Assembly: GCA_963724065.1 (NCBI GenBank)
Contig: CAVRTB010000001.1
Location: 1-64,000, forward strand
Reading direction: 5' to 3'
DNA length: 64,000 bases
From: DASRIA01 sp963724065
GTDB taxonomy: Bacteria > Actinomycetota > Thermoleophilia > Solirubrobacterales > JBBDJG01
How positions within the stretch are numbered: position 1 is the stretch's first letter; every line of letters begins with the position of its first letter. A program made the translations under genes and the position numbers. Shown here piece after piece: positions 39,895 through 49,222 of this stretch. The notes under the pieces were generated by a model. That model made no database searches. It was not told the DNA's origin and saw only the letters and a program-made list of their open reading frames with translations.

Positions 39895-40530
39895 TCAGCC
39901 GGCGAGGGGAGACGGCGGCGTGCCCGGCGCGGCGGGCCAGTGCGCGGGATGCTCGTCGGCGTGCTCCGCGGCGTCGGCCCGCAGCTTGCGCCGGGAGCGC
40001 GCGGACAGCCGGTCCTCGAACACGATCCCGTACAGGTGGTCGGTCTCGTGCTGCAGGCAGCGAGCGACCAGATCCTTGCCCTCGTACGTGACCGGCGCCC
40101 CGGTGTGGTCGACACCGACCACACGCGCGTAATCCGGGCGGGCGCACTCCGCGTACCCGCCGGGGAGGGACAGGCAGCCTTCGTCGGCCTCGTCGAGGCG
40201 TCGCTGCGGACCGGTCGGCAATTCGATCACCGGGTTGCACACCACCCCGCGGTGCCGGACATCGTTGTCGTCAGGGCAGTCGAAGACGAAGACCTTGAGA
40301 TTCACGCCGATCTGGTTCGCCGCGAGCCCGACCCCCGGTGCCGCGTACATCGTGGCCACCATGTCCGCCACCAGCGTCGCCAGATCCGCGTCGAACGACG
40401 TCACGTCGGCGCACTCGCGGTGCATGACCGGCTCGTCCCACCGCGTGATCGGACGCACCGTTCCGCCGTCGGGAAGGCCGTGCCCGGGTGACCCGGTCCG
40501 CGACGCCTCGCCAAGTACGTGCTCGCTCAT
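39895..40530 (-). CDS. def: peptide deformylase
   Basis: Removes the formyl group from nascent proteins, using Fe2+ or Zn2+. The three signature motifs are present: APGVGLAANQIGVNLKVFVF (motif I GxGLAAxQ), DEADEGCLSLPGGYAECARP (motif II EGCLS) and VARCLQHETDHLYGIVFEDR (motif III QHExDH). Metal ligands are the Cys of EGCLS and the two His of HETDH. At 211 residues with a short N-terminal extension, it is intact, with an Arg/His/Ala-rich C-terminal tail typical of actinobacterial deformylases. Its 3' end faces the methyltransferase gene 8 bases away. Confidence 0.95.
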   Translation of the reverse strand: MSEHVLGEASRTGSPGHGLPDGGTVRPITRWDEPVMHRECADVTSFDADLATLVADMVATMYAAPGVGLAANQIGVNLKVFVFDCPDDNDVRHRGVVCNPVIELPTGPQRRLDEADEGCLSLPGGYAECARPDYARVVGVDHTGAPVTYEGKDLVARCLQHETDHLYGIVFEDRLSARSRRKLRADAAEHADEHPAHWPAAPGTPPSPLAG

Positions 40531-40558
40531 CGGCGAAACGGTAGTCGACCGCCCCGAG

Positions 40559-41113
40559 CTACCCCGCGAACGCGTCCACCGCAGCCTGGCAGAAGGCCGG
40601 CAGGTCGTCCGGCTTGCGGCTCGTGATCAACGTCGACGGCCCGGTGGTGTCCACCACGAGTTCCTCGTCGACCCAAGTTGCACCTGCGTTGCGCAGGTCG
40701 GTCTGCAGGCTCGGCCACGAGGTCATCGTGCGACCCCGCACCACATCGGCCTCGATCAGCGTCCACGGCGCGTGGCAGATCGCCGCGACCGGCTTGCCGG
40801 CCGTGACGAAGCTCTTGATGAACTCGACGGCACCGGGTTGCGTCCGCAGGTGGTCCGGGTTGGCAACGCCGCCCGGCAGGACCAGTCCGTCGTACGAGGT
40901 TGCGTCGGCGTCGTCGACAGTGGAGTCGACAGCGAACGTGTCGGCCCGGTCGAGATGGTTGAACGCCTGCACCTTGCCCGACTCAGTCGAGATCAGGTGC
41001 GCAGTGCCGCCGGCCTCCTCGACCGCCTGCCAGGGCTTGGTGAGCTCGACCTGCTCGATTCCCTCCGGTGCCACCAGGAACGCGATCGTCTTGTCCTCCA
41101 GCCGTCCAGCCAT
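40559..41113 (-). CDS. DJ-1/PfpI family protein (type 1 glutamine amidotransferase-like)
   Basis: This intact 184-residue protein reads KTIAFLVAPEGIEQVELTKP (acid Glu region), TSYDGLVLPGGVANPDHLRT, FIKSFVTAGKPVAAICHAPW with TLIEADV, and GATWVDEELVVDTTGPSTLI. AAICHAPW is the nucleophile elbow, with Cys and the adjacent His of the PfpI/YhbO class. Members are described as proteases, chaperones or protein/DNA deglycases that act on methylglyoxal damage. Which of these applies is debated in the literature. It is read in the same direction as, and 28 bases upstream of, the deformylase gene. Confidence 0.9.
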   Translation of the reverse strand: MAGRLEDKTIAFLVAPEGIEQVELTKPWQAVEEAGGTAHLISTESGKVQAFNHLDRADTFAVDSTVDDADATSYDGLVLPGGVANPDHLRTQPGAVEFIKSFVTAGKPVAAICHAPWTLIEADVVRGRTMTSWPSLQTDLRNAGATWVDEELVVDTTGPSTLITSRKPDDLPAFCQAAVDAFAG

Positions 41114-41240
41114 GGATGCCTCCTCGCCGATCTCGATGTCCGTCGACCGGCGGGTACCCGGGCCGCGCAGGCTCGATGCGAGCCACTGCTTGTGGACGAG
41201 CGGCCCGTCTCGTCCGGGGCACCTCTTAGAGTCACCCGGG

Positions 41241-43351
41241 TGACCGCGACCAGCCTCAGCACCGACCGCATGGGTGTCGCGGCGGGGGTGATCACCGCCA
41301 TCGCCGGTCCGGACGCGGTGCTGCGACCGGACCAGGAGACCGCGGTGGCCGCGCTGTGCGAGCCGGCGTCGCGGGTTCTGGTCGTGCAGGCGACCGGATG
41401 GGGGAAGTCCGCGGTCTACTGGGCGGCCACCGCGATCCGCCGGGCCGAAGGCGCTGGACCGACCCTGGTGGTCTCTCCTCTGCTGTCGCTCATGCGCGAC
41501 CAGGTCGCGGCTGCGGCCCGGGCCGGGTTGCGCGCCGCGACCTTGAACTCATCGAACCTCGATGAGTGGTCCGCAATCGAGGCCGACCTCGCCGCGGGCG
41601 CGGTGGACGTGCTCCTGGTGTCGCCCGAGCGGCTGGCCAACCCCGGATTCGGTCGACGGGTGCTCGACCGACTGGCCGGGCGGATCGGGCTGCTGGTGAT
41701 CGACGAGGCGCACGCCGTGTCCGACTGGGGCCACGACTTCCGGCCCGACTACCGCCGGGTGTCCGACGTGCTGCGCCGGCTCAACCCGGACACGCCGGTC
41801 CTCGCCACCACCGCGACCGCCAACGCCAGGGTCACCGACGACGTGGCCGCGCAGCTCGGCGACGTCGACCGCTCGTGCTGCGCGGGCCGCTGGCCCGGGC
41901 CAGCCTCCAGCTCGTGGTGGTGGACCGGCTCACCCCGATCCAACGGTTCGCGTGGGTGGTCGACCATCTGCCGCGGCTGCCTGGATCGGGCATCGTCTAC
42001 ACGCTCACGGTTGCCGATGCCGAGCGCCTCGCCGGGGCGATCCAGGAGGTGCACGGGGCGCGGTCCGGGTCGCGGCGTACACCGGGGGCCTTGACCCAGA
42101 CGAACGATCCGGCTCGAGGACGACCTGCGCGCCAACCGGCTGAAGGCGCTGGTCGCCACGTCGGCGCTGGGCATGGGGTACGACAAGCCGGACCTCGGGT
42201 TCGTCGTCCACGTCGGGTCGCCGCCATCGCCGGTGTCGTACTACCAGCAGGTCGGCCGAGCCGGGCGGGGCATCGACCATGCCTTGGTCGTGCTGCTGCC
42301 GTCGGATGCGGACGCCGGCGTCTGGGACTACTTCGCGACGGCCACGATCCCGGATCCCGATCAGGTCGCCCGGTTGCTGGTCGGCCTGGAGGGGTTCGGA
42401 CCAGACCAGCCCGCGTCCATCCCGGCACTCGAGGCAGAGACCGGTCTGCGGCGCACGAGGGTCGAGCTCATGCTCAAGCAGCTCGCGGTGGACGGCGCGG
42501 TGGAGCGGGTCGACGGCGGCTGGCTCCGTACGGGGGAGCCATGGTCGTTCGACGCGGAGCACTACGACGGGATCGTCGCCGTTCGACGCCGCGAGGCCGA
42601 GATCATGCGCGCGTACACACGGGGTGACCGTTGCCTCATGCAACTGCTCCAGGAGTCCCTCGACGACCCGAGCGCGGCGCCGTGCGGCCGGTGCTCGGTC
42701 TGCACCGGGTCGTTGCCGCCGCCCCTCGAGGCGGCGCCGGCGTTGGAGGTGGCACGCGCCGTGTCCACGGCGTTGCGCCGCGAGACATACGTCCTCGAGC
42801 CGCGCAAGATGTGGCCCGGTGGTGCGTTCGGGAGCCGCGGGCGGATCCCGCCCGGCCAGATGGCTGACCCCGGTCGGGCGTTGGTGTTCGCGGACGCCCC
42901 CGAGTGGCGTGACCTGGTCCGGGCGACGTTCGCCCGCGACGCACCGGCCACCGACGAGCTCGCCACGGCGACCGTCGATCTGCTTCGCGGCTGGAGCGCG
43001 ACCTGGTCGGAGCGACCGGAGGTGGTGGTCGCCCTGCCGGCCGCGGGCTTCCCGAGACTGACCGCGTCAGTCGCTGATCACCTGGCAGCCGTCGGTCGCC
43101 TCGATCGGGCGGAGCTTGAGCTCGCTGGCGTCCCGGCCGCGTCGGCCGACGTGACCTCCGCGGCCGAGGCAACGGCCTGGCGCGACGCGATCGCGGTGCC
43201 GCCGGACGCGGAGGCGGCGATCACGGGCCGCGTCGTGCTGCTGGTCGTCGACGCGTCGTCGACGCAATGGCCGATCACGGTTGCGGCGAGCGTGCTCCGC
43301 GAGGCCGGCGCGAGCCGGGTGCTGCCGCTGCTGTTGCATCGCAGACCCTGA
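41241..43351 (+). CDS. RecQ-family DNA helicase with C-terminal PRTase-like domain
   Basis: GTG 41241 starts VTATSLSTDRMGVAAGVITA. The helicase motifs are: Q-like LRPDQETAVAAL, I VVQATGWGKSAVYW, Ia VVSPLLSLMRDQV, II LLVIDEAHAVSDWGHDFRPD and III VLATTATANARV. After shifts near 41875, 42065 and 42115 come IV-VI (GIVYTLTVADAERLAGAIQE; ALVATSALGMGYDKPDLGFV; YYQQVGRAGRGIDHALVV). The zinc-binding Cys set is CLMQLLQESLDDPSAAPCGR with CSVC. The final 180 residues (VVVALPAAGFPRLTASVADH; VVLLVVDASSTQWPITVAAS) resemble a phosphoribosyltransferase fold in which the usual DD is DA. Length is about 700 residues. The role in DNA repair is inferred. Confidence 0.9.
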
Positions 43352-43361
43352 CCGGACGCAC

Positions 43362-43913
43362 TCAGACCGTCGAAGGCGCGGAGCCCGCGAATTGCCGTGC
43401 TCCGTCGACCAACGTCTCGATGGCGGCAGCGCGGTCAGACCAGTCCGGCGGCGGCGCGCCCATGATGTGCGACATCAGCGCGGGGGAGTGCTCGGGCAGA
43501 TCGGGATCGTTCGGACCCGGCGCGGTGGGACGCGTACCGATCAGTGTGAGCGAGGCGACCCGCTCGCCGTAGTCGAGAGCCAAGAGCTGGGCGATCCATC
43601 CGCCCACGCCCCAACCGGCCATGTGTGCGCGGGAGATGTCGAGTGCGTCGAGCAGGCCGGCGGCGTCCGCGACCAGGTCACGCAAGGAGTACTCCGGCGC
43701 GTCCGGATTGGCCGTCGTGGAACGGCCGGTGTCTCGCAGGTCGTACCGCAGCACGAAACGCTCCCCAGCAGCGAGCCGTTCGCAGAGCTCGTCATCCCAC
43801 GTCAGCATGGAGTTGCCGATCAGCAGGATCGGCTGGTCGGCTCGGTCACCGAACGTCTGGAAACAGAGCTCGACGCCGTTCACACGGGCGACGTCCTGGT
43901 TGTGGTGCGTCAT
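43362..43913 (-). CDS. alpha/beta hydrolase-fold protein, short and apparently lacking the nucleophile
   Basis: The protein starts MTHHNQDVARVNGVELCFQT, then QPILLIGNSMLTWDDELCER, RYDLRDTGRSTTANPDAPEY (the D-x-R-G-G-like strand) and AGLLDALDISRAHMAGWGVG with GWIAQLLALDYGERVASLTL. In homologues the elbow is G-x-S-x-G; here it reads G-W-G-V-G, with Gly in place of Ser. The frame stops at 43362 after 183 residues, while homologues have about 280, so the cap end and catalytic His are missing. Either a frame break hides a longer gene, or this is a decayed or non-catalytic protein. It is convergent with recQ, 10 bases away. Confidence 0.75.
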   Translation of the reverse strand: MTHHNQDVARVNGVELCFQTFGDRADQPILLIGNSMLTWDDELCERLAAGERFVLRYDLRDTGRSTTANPDAPEYSLRDLVADAAGLLDALDISRAHMAGWGVGGWIAQLLALDYGERVASLTLIGTRPTAPGPNDPDLPEHSPALMSHIMGAPPPDWSDRAAAIETLVDGARQFAGSAPSTV

Positions 43914-43959
43914 CTGCGCCGCTTCCTGGTTGGGGAACGGACGTCAGGACTGACCGCGG

Positions 43960-44567
43960 CTACCGGAGAAGCTCATCGGGAGCGGTGCCGTACAGTTCGC
44001 TGAAAGGGATCGGCTCGGCCGGCGGGACGCCGGGTCGGCCAGTGGTCGGCTCCACCACTGGACATCCAGCCAGGCGCCGAGCTTGTAGCCGACCTCGCGG
44101 TAGGTGCCGACCGGTGTGAAGCCCATCGCCCGATGGAGCGCAACACTGGCGTCGTTCGGCAGCGCGATCCCGGCGTACGCGCGATGCAGACCCTGTGCCT
44201 CGAGCAGCGGCAGCAGTCGTGCGTAGAGAGTCCGGCCGATCCCTCGCCCGGTGGCGGTCGAGGCGACGTAGACGGCGACGTCGACCGACCACCGGTAGCC
44301 GGCCCGCTGGCGATGCTGCGCCCCGTACGCGTACCCGACGACCGCATCGCTGGTGTCGACGGCGACCAGCCACGGGTAGGTCGAGCTGGTTGCCCGGACC
44401 CGTTCGGCCATCTCCTCCGCCGTGGGCGGTGTGCTCTCGAACGACGCCGTGCCGGTGGTGCAGTGTGGCCCATAGATCGCCACGAGCGCGTCCGCGTCAG
44501 ATGGGGTGATGAGCCGGACGCGCACGCGCGACAAGCCGTCGTCGGGGACGGCATCCTCGGTGCCCAC
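43960..44567 (-). CDS. GNAT acetyltransferase, phosphinothricin-acetyltransferase-like
   Basis: GTG 44567 starts VGTEDAVPDDGLSRVRVRLI (an alternative start is GTG 44525). The body is typical of the PAT/YncA group: ADALVAIYGPHCTTGTASFE, RVRATSSTYPWLVAVDTSDA, VVGYAYGAQHRQRAGYRWSV, VYVASTATGRGIGRTLYARL (acetyl-CoA loop G-R-G-I-G), GLHRAYAGIALPNDASVALH and MGFTPVGTYREVGYKLGAWL with DVQWW. A one-base shift near 44030 gives the family-like ending EPIPFSELYGTAPDELLR and a stop at 43960. In the unshifted frame the end is 43944. It is about 200 residues. The actual substrate is unknown, and methionine sulfoximine-type amines are possible. Confidence 0.85.
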
Positions 44568-44633
44568 GTGATCATCATGCCTACCGGCGTCGACCAGGCG
44601 AGCTGGGGATCCGGGCCGACTAGCGTCACCCGC

Positions 44634-45152
44634 ATGTACGAGGTTGATCGACGAGACCGGGTCGTCCCGCTGCCCGACGTACCGCAGTCCGCGATCGGCG
44701 CACCGCTGCCGGTGGTTCTTGCCGACGAGCACACCGCGATGGTGGCGTACCTGCTTCACGTCCACGACCCCACGTGGGACGGCACGACCATCCAGATGGT
44801 GAGTCTCGAGACGTCGGCGCCATGCGCGCTGGTGACATTCACGGGCGTCCATGCGATGTACCTGGGGATGCCCAACGACGAGGCGTTCTCAGGTCATCCG
44901 CTGGCCAGCCGAGGGCTGAGGCCCTACAGCGCGTCAAGGATCGAGGGCTCGTCGTGGATCCGCCGGCTCGAGCGCATGAACACGGTTCACGAGCACCACC
45001 GACCCGAGACGTACGACGCGCTCACCCACATCGTGCTCGCGTTCCACGACTCCACGTTCGAGTGCGTTGCGAACTCGTACAGCGTCGAGACGATCGCCGG
45101 GCCGCTGTCGTCAGTCATGGCCGAGATGCACCAGCGCGTGATCTCTCGCTGA
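44634..45152 (+). CDS. conserved hypothetical protein, 172 residues
   Basis: This is an intact gene with ATG at 44634. The sequence (MYEVDRRDRVVPLPDVPQSA; EHTAMVAYLLHVHDPTWDGT; CALVTFTGVHAMYLGMPNDE; AFSGHPLASRGLRPYSASRI; HHRPETYDALTHIVLAFHDS; FECVANSYSVETIAGPLSSV) suggests a compact alpha/beta protein with several His and an N-terminal proline-rich strand. No signal peptide, membrane segment or known catalytic motif is visible. It stands alone between a divergent GNAT gene and the EF-Tu-domain gene. I do not recognise a named function. Confidence 0.65.
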   Translation: MYEVDRRDRVVPLPDVPQSAIGAPLPVVLADEHTAMVAYLLHVHDPTWDGTTIQMVSLETSAPCALVTFTGVHAMYLGMPNDEAFSGHPLASRGLRPYSASRIEGSSWIRRLERMNTVHEHHRPETYDALTHIVLAFHDSTFECVANSYSVETIAGPLSSVMAEMHQRVISR

Positions 45153-45214
45153 TGACAGAGCCCGCCGTCTGGCATCCTGAGGGCCCAGTCGACGTCCAGG
45201 CGGGGAGCAGCCAC

Positions 45215-45602
45215 ATGGGGATCTTCCGCCGCCGCGACGAAGAGTCGATGGACCCGCAGGAATTGCTGGCGCGTGGCCACGCGGACATGGCCGAGTCATC
45301 GGCGGCGCGGACTGACTCGTTCCCCGGCGGGCATGTCGGGGTTTCGACTCACGGTCGCGGACGTGTTCATGATCAGGGGCCGCGGGACGGTCGTCACCGG
45401 CGTGGTGGAGACCGGCGTCGTCCGGATCGGGTCCTCGGTGCTGATCGAGCGGGCCGGTGTGGTCGTCGCGCAGACAGTCGTGGCGGGAATCGAGAAGTTC
45501 CGTGACACCGTCGACACGGCGAGCGCCGGCGACAACGTCGGGCTGCTCGTCCCAGAGCTCGACCATGCCGTCGTGCGGTCCGGCGACGTGATCATCGGCT
45601 GA
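45215..45602 (+). CDS. free-standing EF-Tu domain-2-like protein
   Basis: ATG 45215 starts MGIFRRRDEESMDPQELLAR, a short charged segment. After a one-base shift near 45340 a single beta-barrel domain follows: FRLTVADVFMIRGRGTVVTG, VVETGVVRIGSSVLIERAGV, AGIEKFRDTVDTASAGDNVG, then LLVPELDHAVVRSGDVIIG. VADVFMIRGRGTVVTGVVE..G matches domain 2 of EF-Tu/EF-1A almost word for word. No GTPase domain is present. Total length is about 128 residues. Such orphan EF-Tu domain-2 proteins occur in actinobacteria, and their role is not known. Confidence 0.78.
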
Positions 45603-45614
45603 AGAAGCGCTCGC

Positions 45615-46250
45615 TCAGACCCGCGCCGGCTTGTCGATGCTGGCGATGATCTGCCGGGCCAGATCGCGGAGCTTGATGTTCCGGTTCTGGGACGCCGATC
45701 GCAGGATCTGGAACGCCTCGTCGGCGTCGCAGCGGTTCTCCGACATGATCACGCCGACCGCCTGGGAGATCGTCGATCGTGACTCGAGAGCCAACTCCAG
45801 TTGCCAGGCCATTCGCTCGGTCGCAGACAGCCGCAGCGCGAGAGCGACCGACCGGTCGGCCTCCTCTGCGTACCGTCTCGCGTCCCGCTGCTCAGCCGGG
45901 CCGAACGCATCCGGCAAGGGTGCGTAGAAGCTGAGCACCACCATCACGTCGTCGTCGACGACGGCGGGCACGGTGAACGACGACCGAACGTCGTGGGCGA
46001 CCGCGTGCTTGCTGTAGGCGGGCCACCGGTCGTCCGTGCAGACGTCGGCCACCGCGACGGATTCGACGTGTTCGATGCTCCAGGTCAGCGGGCCACCGTG
46101 CTCGTGCTGCAACCGGGCGAGCGCCGCAGCTCGCTGATCGCTGCTGCTCACCAACAAGGATCGTCCACCGTCGACGAGCGTGAGCCCGCACGAAGCGTTC
46201 GCCGCCACCTGCTCCGCGGCGACTACCAACTCGGTGAGGAAGTCGCGCAC
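45615..46250 (-). CDS. GAF-ANTAR domain RNA-binding regulator
   Basis: This intact 211-residue protein has an N-terminal GAF sensor domain (VAAEQVAANASCGLTLVDGG; WSIEHVESVAVADVCTDDRW; VRSSFTVPAVVDDDVMVVLS with FYAP). A short coiled stretch (EQRDARRYAEEADRSVALAL) leads to a C-terminal ANTAR domain (RSTISQAVGVIMSENRCDAD with EAFQILRSASQNRNIKLRDL). ANTAR domains bind paired RNA hairpins and prevent transcription termination. QAVGVIM and the closing helix ARQIIASI fit the consensus. The signal sensed and the RNA targets are unknown. Similar proteins are often stress-induced in actinobacteria. Confidence 0.9.
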   Translation of the reverse strand: MRDFLTELVVAAEQVAANASCGLTLVDGGRSLLVSSSDQRAAALARLQHEHGGPLTWSIEHVESVAVADVCTDDRWPAYSKHAVAHDVRSSFTVPAVVDDDVMVVLSFYAPLPDAFGPAEQRDARRYAEEADRSVALALRLSATERMAWQLELALESRSTISQAVGVIMSENRCDADEAFQILRSASQNRNIKLRDLARQIIASIDKPARV

Positions 46251-46400
46251 GTCACACGAGCCACGGTGCGCCGAACACCCGTTTCATGCCGAGGATGTTA
46301 CTGATCCAATGGCAGAACTGAGGCGACACGGCGGATCAGTTCCGTCGACGAGATTGCTGCGGTGCGCGAGGACCTGCCGCCGGCGCATTACCGTGGGGCC

Positions 46401-46730
46401 GTGAGCAGTCAGCAGGTGCCGGGTGGGGTGGTGCACAAACTCCCCGCAGACTTGCGCAAAGAACTGATCGCCAATGTCCCGGCGCTCGAGGCGTGGAAGG
46501 ACATCACTCCGCTGGCGCGCAACGAGTTCATCTGCTGGGTCGAGGATGCGACGAAGGCGACAACCCGGGAACGCCGCATTCGCCGAACTCAGGAAGAGCT
46601 CGAGGAAGGCCAGCGCCGGCCATGCTGCTGGCCGGGATGCGAACACCGCGAGCGCACCGGCAGCCAGCACGCTGTGGCGCCATCGTCGACCCGCGCGCAG
46701 GACGGCACGCATGCCCGCACGCTCTCCTAG
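46401..46730 (+). CDS. YdeI/OmpD-associated family protein
   Basis: The GTG at 46401 is the likely start (VSSQQVPGGVVHKLPADLRK). The family block is complete: ELIANVPALEAWKDITPLAR, NEFICWVEDATKATTRERRI and RRTQEELEEGQRRPCCWPGC with EHRER. The motif LARNEFICWVE and the CCWPGC cysteine cluster are diagnostic of actinobacterial YdeI-like proteins. Members have been linked to resistance against cationic peptides or bacteriocins, but the mechanism is unclear. At about 110 residues its stop overlaps the stop of the convergent lipoxygenase gene by four bases. Confidence 0.88.
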   Translation: MSSQQVPGGVVHKLPADLRKELIANVPALEAWKDITPLARNEFICWVEDATKATTRERRIRRTQEELEEGQRRPCCWPGCEHRERTGSQHAVAPSSTRAQDGTHARTLS

Positions 46731-48271
46731 TTGGTGATGCTGACGTTGAAGTTGGCGGGGTAGGCCAACGACGGGTCGTGACCTCGGGCCTCCATGTCGG
46801 CCTGGATGCCGCGCAGCCGATCGAGCCAGGCGAGCATCACGTCGCGGCCTGCGGCGTCCGGGGCCAGGTCCTCCACATGGGACTCGAACAGCATGTTGAA
46901 CGGGCGCCAGGTGACGAACAGGACGGCGATCATGTCCACCGCTCGGAGCCGGTCCATGTGCTCGCCGGAGACCGGAACGACGCAGGGCACGACGAAGCCG
47001 AAGGTCGTGTAGTCCCACGTGACGTTGTTGAGGATGTCGTGCTCGACCGTGGACAGGTGGATCACGGTGGCGCAGACCCGAGCCACCCACTCGCGGGTGA
47101 GCCCGTCCGGCCGTTCGGGCGGGTTGGGTAGCAACCGGTCGAGCTCGTCGGCCCACCGCGCCAGATCGGGGTCGGCGCGAACGGCGTCGTCGTCCGAGTA
47201 GTAGACGGCGAGATAGTCGCGAACGTAGTCGAGGTTCGCCGCCCACAGCTCCAACATGTTGTCGCGGTAGGGGTACGGGAACAGCGTCGATGTCGTGCCG
47301 CGCCGCTCGAACTGGAGGTCGGGGCTGAGGTCCAGCAGGTCGAACTCCCGCAGGTGTCGGGCGGCGAGCGCAGCCACCTCGGCCGGACCGTGCGAGAAGA
47401 GCGTGACCGAGAAGCTCTTGGCCCCGGCGAAGTGGGCGTTGCAGTTCTCCAGGTTGCCGATGAGCAGCGTGTGGAAGGTGTGCTGAAGGACCCGGCGCAC
47501 CGGGTGGCTGGCCGCCAGTCGGTTGATCGTGGCGATGGCGACGTCGGTGAGGGCGACGTTGTGGGTGCCGAGGTTGTGCCGGAAGTTCGTCATGTCCTCG
47601 GTGAGTCCGGCGACCATCGCCCGGCGCGCCAGGTCGGGCGCCACGTCGTCGTCGCGGATCACCGTACGGGTGCGTCAGCCCCGACCCGGAGGCGGTGAAG
47701 ACGGCCTTGCCCCCGGGCCGGAGCAGCCCGGGCTTGGCGGGGAGGTCGAGGTAGTGCGACAGGTCCACGACGTACTCGTCCTCGGCGGCCTCGCCCGCCG
47801 CGACCTCCTCTGGTGTCGGGCGCCGGAGGAACGAGCCGAAGGGTCCGCGGACCACGAGCTCCGCGAGCACGTCCGCCGGCCCGTCGGGGCCGTCGCGCAG
47901 CTCCGGAGGCAGCGCCGGGCGCCGTACCCCGGCCCGGTCGAACGCGGTCGGGTAGACCGCCTCGAGGAACGCGTGCTCGTCCGAGGGCACGGGCGCGGTG
48001 TCCTTCGGGGCCAGGTCGACGAGCAGACCCCGCAGCCACATCTGCAGCCGGATCTTCGTACGCCGCTTCTCGGCGTGGTCGGACGGGATGAACGAGGCAG
48101 CGATCCGGACGCCGGGGAGCGGCAGGTCGGGCCACAGGTCGTCGTGCGCGACGTGGTCGATCTCGGTGTCGACGGGCTGGGCCACCGGCTCGATCGGGTA
48201 GTCCTGAAGCCGCGGCTGAGGAACCCGGCCAGGATCATGCGGTAGAGCGCGAAGCGCGGCCCCGTGAGCAT
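46727..48271 (-). CDS. lipoxygenase family protein
   Basis: Lipoxygenases add O2 to polyunsaturated fatty acids with a non-haem iron. ATG 48271 starts MLTGPRFALYRMILAGFLSR. After a shift near 48206 it reads DYPIEPVAQPVDTEIDHVAH and DDLWPDLPLPGVRIAASFIP, then YVVDLSHYLDLPAKPGLLRP with GGKAVFTASGSGL. After a second shift near 47670 the iron-binding core follows: NFRHNLGTHNVALTDVAIAT (H-x4-H), LAASHPVRRVLQHTFHTLLI, HLSTVEHDILNNVTWDYTTF (H-x3-N) and the C-terminus YPANFNVSITN, with Ile three residues from the end where lipoxygenases use the terminal Ile carboxylate. Length is about 514 residues, short even for bacterial members. Substrate and product are unknown. No signal peptide is seen. Confidence 0.8.
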
Positions 48272-48673
48272 GGGCCGACGGTAGCCCCCGGATATGAAGC
48301 GAGTGCGCGGGGTCAGTGCGAGATGCGCTGCCAGCCTGCCGGTCGACGCCGACCAAGCGCCCAAGGCCCCGTTCAGGGAGAGGTGTCCGGTTGGGGCTCG
48401 AGTGCTCGGCGATCTGACGGCGGCGTGCGAGCATCTGCTGTCCACGTTGGCCAGGGCCGAGGAGGTCCACGCCCTCCCGTCAAAGGCATACGTGCTCGCC
48501 GAGCTCGCCGCGTCGAGCCGCCCGCTCGTGCGCCCGCCGCGAGCACGCCCACGGCCCCCGAGCTGGCGCGCGCCCCACGTCTGTGGGCGTCCGCTCGGAA
48601 CTGCGCCGGCTCCGAGCGTAGAGATCAGCACGGCGCGGTCCACCCCTCGAGGTCGACGAGTCCACGCTTGGTC
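48272..48673. other. 402-base stretch without a convincing gene
   Basis: Open frames here are Ser/Arg/Ala-rich translations of high-GC DNA with no family resemblance. The minus-strand frame connecting the upstream protein to the lipoxygenase lacks a believable protein sequence between about 48,650 and 48,275. The lipoxygenase promoter should lie here, but no clear -35/-10 pair was identified. Confidence 0.5.
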
Positions 48674-49222
48674 GTCACAGAGTCGGCCCGCGCAGGCGGG
48701 ACCAGGCGACCCAACCGGAGGTGAGGCGACGGAGGAGGCCGACCCGCTCCTCCTCGGCCATGAGCGGCTCAAGACGACCGGCCAATGCGGGACTGTACGT
48801 TCGAGCTCGGCGTAGGCCCAACGCAGCCGTCCGAGGTGCTCCTCGAACGGATCGGGATCCGGTGGTCCGAATTGGGGAGTCGTGTACGGGCGTTCAAACT
48901 TGAGATCCCACCAGTGCTTCAGCCTATGGAGATCGTCGGACCACTGACCCTGACGGCCGCTGAAGTCGAGCGTCGCGCTGCCGCTCACATACGCCGTCGC
49001 GTGCGCGATGCAGACCAGCCCCTCCTCGAGCGGGTCAGGGTTCCACACGACAAGCGCATCCGGCGCAGTAGCGCTCGAGCTCGCTTTCGCCCGCAGCCGG
49101 AGCCCGCCCGGCAATGGCACGTCGATCTCGGTGCCGTTGTCGGGCACGTGCGTGCCGTCGACCATCCAGTAGAAGTCGAGGTCCTCGGCACCTTCCAGAT
49201 CGCTGATCGAGCCCTGGCCCAA
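48674..49222 (-). CDS. hypothetical protein upstream of the lipoxygenase gene
   Basis: ATG 49222 starts MGQGSISDLEGAEDLDFYWM. The sequence continues VDGTHVPDNGTEIDVPLPGG, LRLRAKASSSATAPDALVVW, PLEEGLVCIAHATAYVSGSA, WSDDLHRLKHWWDLKFERPY and PFEEHLGRLRWAYAELERTV. A shift near 48785 would continue as LAGRLEPLMAEEERVGLLRR and WVAWSRLRGPTL, with a TGA at 48676-48674. The start looks like an all-beta domain, followed by helices. About 182 residues. No known family is recognised. It reads in the same direction as the lipoxygenase gene but 400 bases upstream, so co-transcription is uncertain. Confidence 0.55.

Noticed and set aside
48294..48815. Plus-strand open frames between the lipoxygenase and the hypothetical gene
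   Set aside because: The translations are Arg/Ala/Ser-rich with no conserved pattern and overlap the supported minus-strand gene.
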